DNA of 64,000 bases, from assembly GCF_001573155.1 (NCBI RefSeq), contig NZ_JRWG01000003.1, positions 1-64,000 on the forward strand, read 5' to 3'. This document shows positions 32,884-42,235 of this stretch, one piece after another (positions within the stretch are counted from its first letter, which is position 1; each line of letters opens with the position of its first letter). The position numbers and the translations under genes are program-made. The stretch is from Aequorivita aquimaris. GTDB lineage: Bacteria > Bacteroidota > Bacteroidia > Flavobacteriales > Flavobacteriaceae. The notes below the pieces were generated by a model. That model searched no databases and was not told the DNA's origin. It saw nothing but the letters and a program-made list of their open reading frames with translations.

Positions 32884-33930
32884 TTATTTTTGAATTATTT
32901 CAATCTTAAAAAGTTTATCCCAATTTTTCCCAGTAATGTAAAGTATGTTGGGTTCTCCCTTGTATGCTATGCCGTTTAGCACGTCCAGTTTAGGGTGTTG
33001 CGTAACTTTATCCTTTAAATCGGTTAGGTCAATCACGCCTTCCACCGCGCCGTTTGAAGGATCTATTATGGCGATTGAACCTTGTTGATACACATTTGCA
33101 TATATTTTTCCTTCCACCCATTCCAGTTCGTTCACACTGTTTATTTTGCTTGTGTTTGTAAAAATTTCAATATAATCCATTTCTGCAAGTGTATTTGAGT
33201 TGAGGGTCCAGATTCTATCGGTACCGTCGCTTTTATAGATATTTTTTTCGGCATCGTGACAAAGCCCCCAGCCTTCCTTACTTTCCCCGTACACAAAGGT
33301 TCCGGTTTGCTCCATTGATTTCAGATTATAAATAAAACCAGTGTTTTCGCGCCAGGTAAGTTGATATATCTTATTGTTTAGTATGGTGAGCCCTTCGCCA
33401 AAATATTGATCGGGAAGACTTACTTTTTGAAGAACTTCTCCGGTTCTGTAATCAGTTTTTCGCAAAGATGATTCCTTATACTGGCCTGTGCTTTCGTATA
33501 AGGTATCATTTTCAAACTCAAGTCCTTGGGTATAGGCATTAATATCGTGTGGATACGTTTCCAGTACTTTATAAGTATAAAGTTTTGGTTTTATGGAAGA
33601 AAGTATGGTGACTTTCGTAGAAGCTTCATATGTTTCATCATCACTGTATATTTGAGCCCTTAGGGTTTTCTCGCCAAGCTTTTTCCCCGAAAGGGATAAC
33701 GTGTTATCTGTTATCGATACACGATCCTTGTTCAAAAAATAGACAACCGAATCAGTTTCAATATTCTTTTTGTTGTTGAGAGAAATAGTAAGCACATCTT
33801 CTGTGGTATAAGTTTTCTTTTGGTTCTTAATTTCCAGAGAAAAAGCATCTTTTTTATCTTCAGAATTGCCTCCGCAGCTGCCCATCAAAAGCACTAAAAG
33901 GGTAGGAACTAAAATGTTATGGGTTTTCAT
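32884..33930 (-). CDS. Glutaminyl-peptide cyclotransferase (beta-propeller type)
   Basis: 348 residues with a lipoprotein signal (MKTHNILVPTLLVLLMGSC). After a roughly 120-residue N-terminal beta domain comes the bacterial/plant-type glutaminyl cyclase five-bladed propeller: HDINAYTQGLEF, LYESTGQYKESSLR, YFGEGLTILNNKIYQLTWRENTGF, INSVNELEWVEGKIYANVYQ and HPKLDVLNGIAYK. These enzymes turn N-terminal glutamine into pyroglutamate on exported proteins, which fits the envelope location. Monocistronic, divergent from the SRP RNA. Confidence 0.88.
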   Translation of the reverse strand: MKTHNILVPTLLVLLMGSCGGNSEDKKDAFSLEIKNQKKTYTTEDVLTISLNNKKNIETDSVVYFLNKDRVSITDNTLSLSGKKLGEKTLRAQIYSDDETYEASTKVTILSSIKPKLYTYKVLETYPHDINAYTQGLEFENDTLYESTGQYKESSLRKTDYRTGEVLQKVSLPDQYFGEGLTILNNKIYQLTWRENTGFIYNLKSMEQTGTFVYGESKEGWGLCHDAEKNIYKSDGTDRIWTLNSNTLAEMDYIEIFTNTSKINSVNELEWVEGKIYANVYQQGSIAIIDPSNGAVEGVIDLTDLKDKVTQHPKLDVLNGIAYKGEPNILYITGKNWDKLFKIEIIQK

Positions 33931-33984
33931 CGTGAACTATAATTTTTCCGCAAGGTATTTATTAAAATTGAAATGTAAAAATAC

Positions 33985-34014
33985 TTGCCAAAACCTCAAA
34001 AAGCCTTATCTTTG
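33985..34014 (+). promoter_or_regulatory. Promoter of the SRP RNA gene
   Basis: -33 TTG at 33985-33987 and -7 TATCTTTG at 34007-34014 with 19-bp spacing. The transcript would start near 34019, the mapped 5' end of the RNA fold. Confidence 0.75.
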
Positions 34015-34018
34015 TAGC

Positions 34019-34112
34019 GGCAAGTCCTACACAACCAGCTCCTGTTGAATCCCCCAGGGCGGGAACGCAGCAAGGGTATACGGTCGTAGCGGTGTGATGT
34101 AGGTAGCTTGCC
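34019..34112 (+). ncRNA. ffs: Small signal recognition particle RNA (4.5S type)
   Basis: The conserved SRP Alu-less RNA: GGCAAG (34019-34024) closes with CTTGCC (34107-34112). Between them are the typical stem halves TCCTACAC and GTGATGTAGG, the CTGTTGAAT strand and the GGGCGGGAACGCAGCAAGGG apical part with the GGAA-type tetraloop flanked by the asymmetric internal loop that binds Ffh. A T-rich stretch (34114-34118) follows. It guides membrane protein insertion with Ffh/FtsY, not found in this window. Confidence 0.93.
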
Positions 34113-34211
34113 ATTTTTTATGCGCTAAACTTTCGTTGAAGCTTCAAAATTTTCTCTCTTTTCTTTTTTCTCTTTTCTTTTTTCTCGTCCTTTGCTTTTT
34201 AACAACCTTTT

Positions 34212-35018
34212 ATGCCAAAAATAGTACTCATTACAGGCGGTTCGTCGGGAATCGGTAAAGCCATAGGCGAATATCTTTCTGAACGTGGCTACCAGGTTTT
34301 TGGAACCAGCCGAAATCCCGAAAAAATTACAAATTCAAGCTTCCCGCTCCTAAAAATGGATGTGAATGACACAATTTCTGTTGAAAGCGTTATTTCTGAA
34401 ATAATCAATAAAACCGAAAAAATAGACGTTGTTATAAACAATGCTGGGGTAGGCATAACAGGCCCAATTGAAGAAACGCCCGAAAGCGAAATAAAAAAGG
34501 CTTTCGACACCAATTTTCACGGCCCTATAAATGTTATAAAAGCCGTGTTGCCACAAATGCGCAAACAGGGTTTTGGACATATATTGAATGTGACTTCCAT
34601 CGCTGCGTACATGGGACTTCCGTACCGCGGTATTTACTCTGCAAGTAAAGCAGCACTTGAAATTACCATTGAAGCCCTGCGTATGGAAACATTGCAGTTT
34701 GGCATTAAAATGACCAATATTGCTCCTGGCGATTTTGCTACCAATATTGCCGCTGGGCGTTATCACGCTCCCGAATTAAAAGATTCTCCTTATAAAAAAG
34801 ACTACGGGAATACGTTAAAATTGATGAATGAACACGTAGATAATGGCAACGACCCGTTGGAAATGGCAAAAGTGGTGCACAAAATTATTGAGACTGAAAA
34901 TCCTCGAGTTCATTATAAAGTGGGCTCTTCCTTGCAAAAATTTTCAATTGTACTGAAACGTGTATTGCCCGACAGAGTTTATGAACGAATGCTGCTAAAG
35001 CATTATGGATTGAAGTGA
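34212..35018 (+). CDS. Short-chain dehydrogenase/reductase
   Basis: 268 residues, classical SDR. Cofactor motif TGGSSGIG (8-15), NNAGVG at about 77-82, catalytic Ser in NVTSIAAYMG, and the Y142-x3-K146 pair in YSASK. Arg at the end of beta 2 (GTSRNPEK) points to NADP. A C-terminal extension (KRVLPDRVYERMLLKHYGL) resembles the long-tailed group of retinol/ketosteroid-like SDRs. Substrate unknown. The stop codon overlaps a possible small membrane peptide frame. Confidence 0.9.
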   Translation: MPKIVLITGGSSGIGKAIGEYLSERGYQVFGTSRNPEKITNSSFPLLKMDVNDTISVESVISEIINKTEKIDVVINNAGVGITGPIEETPESEIKKAFDTNFHGPINVIKAVLPQMRKQGFGHILNVTSIAAYMGLPYRGIYSASKAALEITIEALRMETLQFGIKMTNIAPGDFATNIAAGRYHAPELKDSPYKKDYGNTLKLMNEHVDNGNDPLEMAKVVHKIIETENPRVHYKVGSSLQKFSIVLKRVLPDRVYERMLLKHYGLK

Positions 35019-35191
35019 TAATTACGTGGAGACTTTTTACAGATTTTGGCGTTTTTTTATTTTGGATAATTTTTCGTTTTTGCAAATCCGAATTGAATGA
35101 AGAGCAGTCAGAAAAAGATTTTGCTACGAATATTTTCATTTCAATAGTTATTTTACTTACCTTCATTCAGCTAAAATTGAATTTGATATAG
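35015..35191 (+). CDS. Possible 58-residue two-span membrane peptide
   Basis: GTG at 35015 overlaps the stop of the SDR gene (GTGA), a common coupling arrangement. The peptide starts IITWRLFTDFG and has two hydrophobic stretches (FGVFLFWIIF, about 11-20; and NIFISIVILLTFIQL, about 39-53) separated by an acidic loop (ELNEEQSEKD). It is too short for homology by eye. Without it the 253 bases before the aldolase would be empty. It could be chance. Confidence 0.4.
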   Translation: MIITWRLFTDFGVFLFWIIFRFCKSELNEEQSEKDFATNIFISIVILLTFIQLKLNLI

Positions 35192-35271
35192 CTTTTCAAT
35201 TTTGTCCGCATATTCAACCAATTCGAAATTTTCTTCACTATTTTTACAATAATTAATTTGAAACCATTTCT

Positions 35272-35925
35272 ATGAAATTCTTTATCGATACCGCAAACCT
35301 AGACCAAATACGCGAAGCCCAAGACCTGGGCGTGCTTGATGGCGTTACCACCAATCCATCGTTGATGGCAAAGGAAGGCATCACTGGCCGCAACAACATC
35401 TTAAAACATTATGTGGACATCTGTAATATTGTGGACGGCGACGTTTCGGCAGAAGTTATTGCTACAGACTTTGAAGGGATGGTAAAAGAAGGCGAGGAGC
35501 TTGCTGAACTTCACCCGCAGATCGTGGTAAAAGTGCCAATGATAAAGGAGGGGGTAAAAGCAATTAAATATTTTACCGACCACGGTATCCGTACCAATTG
35601 TACCCTCGTTTTTTCCGCAGGGCAAGCTTTGTTGGCTGCCAAAGCCGGAGCAACATACGTTTCCCCTTTTATCGGGAGATTGGACGATATTTCAACCGAT
35701 GGCTTGGAACTTATTGCGGACATCCGTTTGATTTATGACAACTACGGTTTCGAGACGCAAATTCTTGCAGCCTCCGTGCGCCACACCATGCACGTTATCA
35801 ATTGTGCAAAAATTGGTGCCGATGTTATGACAGGGCCGCTTTCATCCATTGAAGGTCTGCTTAAACATCCGTTGACAGATAGTGGTTTAAAACAATTTTT
35901 GGAAGATTACAAAAAGGGGAATTAA
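35272..35925 (+). CDS. fsa: Fructose-6-phosphate aldolase / transaldolase-like protein
   Basis: 217 residues, the short transaldolase family (TalC/Fsa). Schiff-base Lys87 lies in [22 protein letters not shown] and VTTNPSL at the N-terminus and [22 protein letters not shown] at the C-terminus are family marks. It either cleaves fructose-6-phosphate to dihydroxyacetone and glyceraldehyde-3-phosphate or acts as a transaldolase; sequence alone does not settle this, since the two activities are separated by a single residue in some members. Stands alone. Confidence 0.9.
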   Translation: MKFFIDTANLDQIREAQDLGVLDGVTTNPSLMAKEGITGRNNILKHYVDICNIVDGDVSAEVIATDFEGMVKEGEELAELHPQIVVKVPMIKEGVKAIKYFTDHGIRTNCTLVFSAGQALLAAKAGATYVSPFIGRLDDISTDGLELIADIRLIYDNYGFETQILAASVRHTMHVINCAKIGADVMTGPLSSIEGLLKHPLTDSGLKQFLEDYKKGN

Positions 35926-35984
35926 TTTTTGTTTCGGCGCTCCGTCGCACGACAAGTTTTGATCATTGATTGAAGGTGAAAATA

Positions 35985-37379
35985 TTATCTATTCAAAAAA
36001 CCTAAAAGCAACTCTTCAAAATTTGTATTGAATAGGTTGGTTTTTCCTTCAAGGATTATCCCATCCTTATCAAGGACTATTGCACTGTTTTTATACCTTA
36101 GAAGAAGTTTCTTTTCAGCATCGCTCAAATTCTCTATCTGAAATTCCTGCAAGGGATTGTAACCCGATTTTGAAATAGTTTGTCGCCATTTTTTGAAGTG
36201 GGTATCAGTGTTAATTCCCAAAAAGTCATACTCGGGGTACTTTGATTTCAGTTCGGCAGCGCGGCTGTGAATGTTTTTGTAGTGGGCGGTTGATTGCCCA
36301 GACCAGAAATATATGACGGTAGGTGCTTTAATAATGCTTAACAAGTCTTTTACAACATTTTCGGTATTGACCAAAGCCACATTGGGTACTGTGTTTCCGG
36401 GAGTAAGTTTTACAGTAATCTCAAGCATTTTGGAAACTTCTGCAATATGTTTGTTATTAGTGTTCATTTTTGAGAATTCCTCAAAAAACTTTCTTTCTTC
36501 CTTGGCATCATTTGCATTTAATAAATACCAAAGGGCGTTATTTCGCAATAAGCTATTTTTAAGCGTATCTGAAGTCACTAAACTATCAATCAATTGGATT
36601 TTCCGATGATTAAAGTCGTATGAACTGCGATCTACCATTGCTACGTTATCATATTCTGAGTAAATAACATTCTCAAAATACCGATTCATAAAGCGATAAT
36701 AGGGGTAATAAAACCTGAGTTCATCACGTTCAAAATCTACATCATTTCTGTAATCAAAAAAGTGCTGGTCAAATTTTTCTGGATTGTTTCGGTTGGCGGC
36801 AGTGTATTTTTCCTTTTTTATAAAATAATCATAGTTAATGTTTGCCAAAGCTGCGTTTTTGAAACCTTCGGCAACCTCATATCTATTTATAAAATCTTGA
36901 TATTCCTGAAGCTTAAGTTGCTTCAATGAATCTATTTTATGGGTAAATTCTTCTGAAGAAAGCGTATACCAATTTGGTAAATTATTATTTTCAGTCTCAT
37001 TTTTTAAATAGAGATACATTAGCAGATTGTTCTGCTCACCACCTCTTCCTGAATAGGCCAGAGATTCGTCAAAATCCATGGTGTTAATGTGCATTAATAA
37101 ACTATCGCCAGGTTCAATATAGAAAACCTGGGTTTCACTATGCATAAAGTTATAGAGCCCAGCTTTTATTTTGTCTGTTTTGTATAAAAAGAAGTTGTTT
37201 GAATCAAGCTTTACTGTATCCAGAATTTCGTTTCCACTAGAAAAAATAATAAAATCCAATGTAGGGTTTACTATTTGTCCGCTTATCCAGGTAGTTTGTA
37301 CGGCATTTTCTTCCGTGTCTTTACAGGATAGCAATAAAGTAAGTAATAGAAGAGGGAGTATTTTTTTAAACAATCGCAC
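35985..37379 (-). CDS. Thioredoxin-fold lipoprotein lacking the CxxC active site
   Basis: 464 residues with a lipoprotein signal (MRLFKKILPLLLLTLLLSC). The N-terminal 100 residues look like the DUF4369 beta domain that precedes TlpA-type thioredoxins in Bacteroidota (ISGQIVNPTLDFIIFSSG), then a long helical middle. The C-terminal ~150 residues have a thioredoxin fold start (PGNTVPNVALVNTENVVKDLL, APTVIYFW), but the active-site position reads WSGQST instead of WCxxC (about 357-362), so no redox cysteines are present there. A redox-inactive scaffold is likely. Confidence 0.78.
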   Translation of the reverse strand: MRLFKKILPLLLLTLLLSCKDTEENAVQTTWISGQIVNPTLDFIIFSSGNEILDTVKLDSNNFFLYKTDKIKAGLYNFMHSETQVFYIEPGDSLLMHINTMDFDESLAYSGRGGEQNNLLMYLYLKNETENNNLPNWYTLSSEEFTHKIDSLKQLKLQEYQDFINRYEVAEGFKNAALANINYDYFIKKEKYTAANRNNPEKFDQHFFDYRNDVDFERDELRFYYPYYRFMNRYFENVIYSEYDNVAMVDRSSYDFNHRKIQLIDSLVTSDTLKNSLLRNNALWYLLNANDAKEERKFFEEFSKMNTNNKHIAEVSKMLEITVKLTPGNTVPNVALVNTENVVKDLLSIIKAPTVIYFWSGQSTAHYKNIHSRAAELKSKYPEYDFLGINTDTHFKKWRQTISKSGYNPLQEFQIENLSDAEKKLLLRYKNSAIVLDKDGIILEGKTNLFNTNFEELLLGFLNR

Positions 37380-37490
37380 GCACTTAAGGATTAAAAAACA
37401 AATGTAGCCGACCCCTATAATGCAATTTGTTAAATGGTAGTTAAAAGGTTTTTTAAAACGTTAATGTTTTCAGCGTTACACTTAATTGGC

Positions 37491-37498
37491 TACTTTTG
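37491..37498 (+). promoter_or_regulatory. -7 promoter element for the ABC-F gene
   Basis: TACTTTTG, fitting TAnnTTTG, 18 bases before the ATG. Confidence 0.5.
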
Positions 37499-37510
37499 CG
37501 CAAAATTTAA

Positions 37511-39142
<1,632 letters not shown>

Positions 39143-39208
39143 GATTGTAATCGAAATTTCATAAAAAAGTCAGGTTTTGACTGAAAAAATCAAATAGATC
39201 CAGTCTAT

Positions 39209-39631
39209 TTAATTTAATAAATGATACTGTTTTTCAACAGTTTTCGTGTAACAAAGACCGTCTTCAATAGTAAAGCCATTTATCAAAAATACAGTTGCAC
39301 TGATTGGCCAAAATATAATGCTGAGAATTTTTAATAGGGTTAGATAAATTCGATTTTTTAATTTTAATTGTTTACCACTAACAGAAATCGTTCTGATTTT
39401 CAATACTTCTTTACCAATAGTAACTGAATTTCCAAAAACTTCGCATAAAATAAAATACATCAAATAGAACAAAAAGAATAGACTTAACCCCCAAGTTATG
39501 TGGTGGTTAAATAGTATATATTCACCCAGCTCCCAATCAAATTTAAAAAAGTTTGATGCTACACTTGCGATAACACCGATTATCGTCAAGTCCAGCAATA
39601 AAGCGAGTATTCTATTGCTTTTAGTGCTCAT
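39209..39631 (-). CDS. RDD-family membrane protein
   Basis: 140 residues with the R...D...D pattern of the family (NRILALLLDLTIIGVIAS; then GKEVLKIRTIS). Three to four hydrophobic stretches span the membrane: about 8-24, 45-64, and 103-121. RDD proteins are small helical membrane proteins, in a few cases sodium/proton antiporters, mostly unknown. Followed 26 bp upstream by the DUF2007 gene on the same strand. Confidence 0.75.
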   Translation of the reverse strand: MSTKSNRILALLLDLTIIGVIASVASNFFKFDWELGEYILFNHHITWGLSLFFLFYLMYFILCEVFGNSVTIGKEVLKIRTISVSGKQLKLKNRIYLTLLKILSIIFWPISATVFLINGFTIEDGLCYTKTVEKQYHLLN

Positions 39632-39657
39632 TGTTACATTGTATTTTTAAGGGTTTA

Positions 39658-39900
39658 CTATTCCTCAATTTCCTTCAAATAGGCATCCACAATTGGTTGG
39701 GCAATGGCAAGTTCATCTTTGCGAACAAATACACGAACTTGATCGTCATATTTACTTCCCGAACCAAACATGACTCCACTTTGTTCATCGTCCCGAAGTA
39801 TTGGGGTGATGTTTACGTCCTCCAATCTTCCTACTAATCCTGTTGCTATTATATCGGAGCCTGTATATATGCGAACGGTTTCTTCTTTGTTTTCTGACAT
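39658..39900 (-). CDS. DUF2007-like (putative signal-transducing) protein
   Basis: 80 residues: VRIYTGSDIIATGLVGRLEDVNITPILRDD matches the DUF2007 ACT/PII-like fold, with EIEE at the C-terminus; acidic overall and without membrane segments. The family is annotated as a putative signal-transducing protein, mostly from fold similarity. It is in a minus-strand run with the RDD protein and an unknown two-span protein. Confidence 0.75.
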   Translation of the reverse strand: MSENKEETVRIYTGSDIIATGLVGRLEDVNITPILRDDEQSGVMFGSGSKYDDQVRVFVRKDELAIAQPIVDAYLKEIEE

Positions 39901-39956
39901 GATTTTAAATTATTTGTTATTAAATAATAAGTTAATTTTTTTACTCAATTCTGAAA

Positions 39957-40673
39957 TCAAGCATTGTAATATTTACTTTTCCAAATGGCGCCGTTGAAAT
40001 TTTTTCCTTTTGAAAAGCCATAAAAAATTACCATTCCGCCCACACCCTTGAAAATGAAAAGAAATAAAAAGAGATATTCCGCAAAAGTTGCGTTCGGGGT
40101 GAACCATTGCATCGGCATTAAAAGAGTTATGAAAAGACTCAGTAAAGCTACGGTAAACACCAGATTTTCAAAATTTTTATAGGGCCACATCAATAATTTT
40201 CTAAATGGGTGCAGATCGTTTCCCCATTTGTGGATTAAGTAAAAATAATCGTTCCCCATAGGTGCAAATAGCAACGGATCATCAGCATTCTCAAGTTTAA
40301 GAAGTTTTGCGGGAGCAACAATCTTAAAATTTTTCAAGGCAATGCCGTGTTTGTTTTCAAGATTTCTAATTTCTGAAATTGCCTCTTCGGGAAAATCGCC
40401 CTTAAAAAAGTGTGATCCCAAAAAGCGTAAACGATAATTTATGCAAAGATTCTTAATGTCATCTATGTGAAAAATGTGTGAACTTTCCAGCAAATCAAAA
40501 TTAAAATGATTTCCAATTTCTACAGATTCTTTCTCTAGTGTTGCTAGTATTGCTTCGCGCTGTTTTTCATTTTCAGAAAAAATTCGGTTTACTTCATCCA
40601 TAACAGACTGCTCATCAATTCGTTTTGAACGATATTTCAACAGCTGCTTTTCAATATTGGTCCGAGAAAACAT
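39957..40673 (-). CDS. Unknown protein with two C-terminal membrane segments
   Basis: About 238 residues from ATG 40671-40673 (MFSRTNIEKQLLKYRSK); a TTG three codons upstream is unlikely. Residues 1-150 are cytoplasmic and helical; two hydrophobic segments follow near 180-200 (LVFTVALLSLFITLLMP) and 210-230 (EYLFLFLFIFKGVGGMVIFYGF), ending in a short tail. No family was recognised. A perfect palindrome lies 23 bases upstream of the start. The gene is 56 bp upstream of the DUF2007 gene. Confidence 0.7.
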   Translation of the reverse strand: MFSRTNIEKQLLKYRSKRIDEQSVMDEVNRIFSENEKQREAILATLEKESVEIGNHFNFDLLESSHIFHIDDIKNLCINYRLRFLGSHFFKGDFPEEAISEIRNLENKHGIALKNFKIVAPAKLLKLENADDPLLFAPMGNDYFYLIHKWGNDLHPFRKLLMWPYKNFENLVFTVALLSLFITLLMPMQWFTPNATFAEYLFLFLFIFKGVGGMVIFYGFSKGKNFNGAIWKSKYYNA

Positions 40674-40695
40674 AAGTTGCAATTTTTAGAAAAAT

Positions 40696-40714
40696 AAATG
40701 TACACAGTACATTT
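40696..40714. promoter_or_regulatory. Operator-like perfect palindrome
   Basis: AAATGTAC-ACA-GTACATTT: 8-bp arms, 3-base spacer, no mismatches. It sits 23 bases upstream of the minus-strand gene at 39957-40673, in the region where its promoter should be. Reads as a homodimer binding site. Confidence 0.55.
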
Positions 40715-40910
40715 GTGCAAAACAAGAATTTAACAAAGTTTGAGTGAAATTTTAAATATTGCAAACGCTTTTTCATTCATAGATAATTTGGCTTCGTATT
40801 TGTTATATTTACAATCTAATTTTTTAGGAAATGTTCCGAACTGATTTGAAAATTTTCAGAAATAACCTTTCGGGCATTTCGTTTTTCACTTTATTAAATT
40901 TCTTACACAG

Positions 40911-41489
40911 ATGAAAATCAAACATACCTTCCTCTTAATTTTTGCAATTTGTTTTACGGCCACTGTTTCCGCACAGAAATACAAGTCAACTAAAAATGCA
41001 GAGGTTACCAAAATGTTGGGAGATAGCGAGTTTACTTCAAGTAAAACTTTTTATGAAAATATTGAAGAAGCTCCGGATTTTATGATTTTAGCTAAAATCT
41101 TAAAAAATGAACCCCTGCGTAAAAAACTGGAAAATCAAGAGATGGTTACCATTTTTGCGGTAGCGGATGAGGCGTTTTTAAACTTACCGAAGAAAAGCAG
41201 GGACTCAATTTTAGGGAATACCACTTTAGTAAACTCAATGATAAAGTACCTAACCGTGCCCGGAAGACTTGATAGCAATAGCCTTAAAACTGCAGTGGAA
41301 AAAAATGGCGGTAAGGCATACTTGACGACCATTGAGGGGCACAGATTAGAAATTATGGAAAATGCGGGACAATTAATGCTAATTGATGAGCATAAAAATA
41401 TTGCCAGAGTTATAGCTCCAGACTATTATCATAAAAATGGCTTTTTTCATATTATTGATGGATTAATTTTTCCACCTTCGGAAGAATAG
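40911..41489 (+). CDS. Fasciclin (FAS1) domain protein
   Basis: 192 residues with a Sec signal peptide (MKIKHTFLLIFAICFTATVSAQ) and one FAS1 domain (about 50-190), recognisable from NEPLRKKLENQEMVTIFAVADEAF, the LVNSMIKYLTVPGR region, and IARVIAPDYYHKNGFFHIIDGLI at the end, matching the H2 segment. FAS1 proteins mediate adhesion at the surface. It is a tandem homologue of the next gene, also 192 residues, with a strong terminator between them; the two are less alike than recent duplicates. Confidence 0.85.
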   Translation: MKIKHTFLLIFAICFTATVSAQKYKSTKNAEVTKMLGDSEFTSSKTFYENIEEAPDFMILAKILKNEPLRKKLENQEMVTIFAVADEAFLNLPKKSRDSILGNTTLVNSMIKYLTVPGRLDSNSLKTAVEKNGGKAYLTTIEGHRLEIMENAGQLMLIDEHKNIARVIAPDYYHKNGFFHIIDGLIFPPSEE

Positions 41490-41513
41490 TTTTATAAAAG
41501 TTAAATAAACCCT

Positions 41514-41551
41514 AAAGTCCGGAAACTGCAAAACCGCAGTTTCCGGACTTT
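41514..41551 (+). terminator. Long hairpin between the two fasciclin genes
   Basis: A perfect 16-bp stem AAAGTCCGGAAACTGC (41514-41529) / GCAGTTTCCGGACTTT (41536-41551), loop AAAACC; the T run after it is short. Works as terminator or as an mRNA stabiliser. Confidence 0.8.
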
Positions 41552-41591
41552 CGTTTATATACACATAAACTTAAAACTAAAAAACATTATT

Positions 41592-42170
41592 ATGAAATCA
41601 AGATTTATCACAGCAGCATTATTTTCAATGGCCCTTGTGGCTGGAACTTCATCAAGTTTTGCTCAAGACAAAATGATGAAAGACGAAAAAACAGTTATGG
41701 TTGGCGGAGCAGCAATGTATCCCGGCAAAAACATTATTGAAAACGCAGTAAATTCAAAAGACCACACAACACTTGTAGCAGCAGTAAAAGCTGCAGATTT
41801 GGTGGAAACACTTCAAGGTGATGGCCCATTTACGGTTTTTGCACCAACAAACGAGGCTTTTGAAAAACTACCAAAAGGAACAGTGGAAACTTTACTGAAA
41901 ACTGAAAACAAAAAAACATTGCAAACCGTCCTAACCTATCACGTTCTTGCAGGCAGACATAGTGCAACTGATATTATGGATGACATAAAAAAAGGTAACG
42001 GAAAAGCAACTTACAAAACCGTGAGCGGTGGAACTTTGACCGCGATGATGAAAGGTAAAAAAGTGATGCTAATGGACGAAAAAGGAGAGATGGCCTCTGT
42101 GACAATTGCAGATGTAAATCAATCAAATGGAGTGATTCACGTAGTTGATAGTGTTGTTTTACCAAAGTAA
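41592..42170 (+). CDS. Fasciclin (FAS1) domain protein
   Basis: 192 residues with a Sec signal peptide (MKSRFITAALFSMALVAGTSSSFAQ) and a well-conserved FAS1 domain: GDGPFTVFAPTNEAFEKLP (H1), LLKTENKKTLQTVLTYHVLAG, and VTIADVNQSNGVIHVVDSVVLPK (H2), which is the canonical bacterial pattern. Likely a secreted or surface adhesion or stress protein. The divergent relative upstream lacks the TNxAF motif in canonical form. Confidence 0.92.
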   Translation: MKSRFITAALFSMALVAGTSSSFAQDKMMKDEKTVMVGGAAMYPGKNIIENAVNSKDHTTLVAAVKAADLVETLQGDGPFTVFAPTNEAFEKLPKGTVETLLKTENKKTLQTVLTYHVLAGRHSATDIMDDIKKGNGKATYKTVSGGTLTAMMKGKKVMLMDEKGEMASVTIADVNQSNGVIHVVDSVVLPK

Positions 42171-42200
42171 TTTTGTCCCAATTCCCAATCAATTAATATG

Positions 42201-42235
42201 AAAACAGCGACCTTTTAAAGTCGCTGTTTTTTTTT
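42201..42235. terminator. Bidirectional terminator between fasciclin and pheT
   Basis: AAAACAGCGAC (42201-42211) / GTCGCTGTTTT (42220-42230), T run to 42235. The pheT stop codon lies at its end. Confidence 0.9.
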
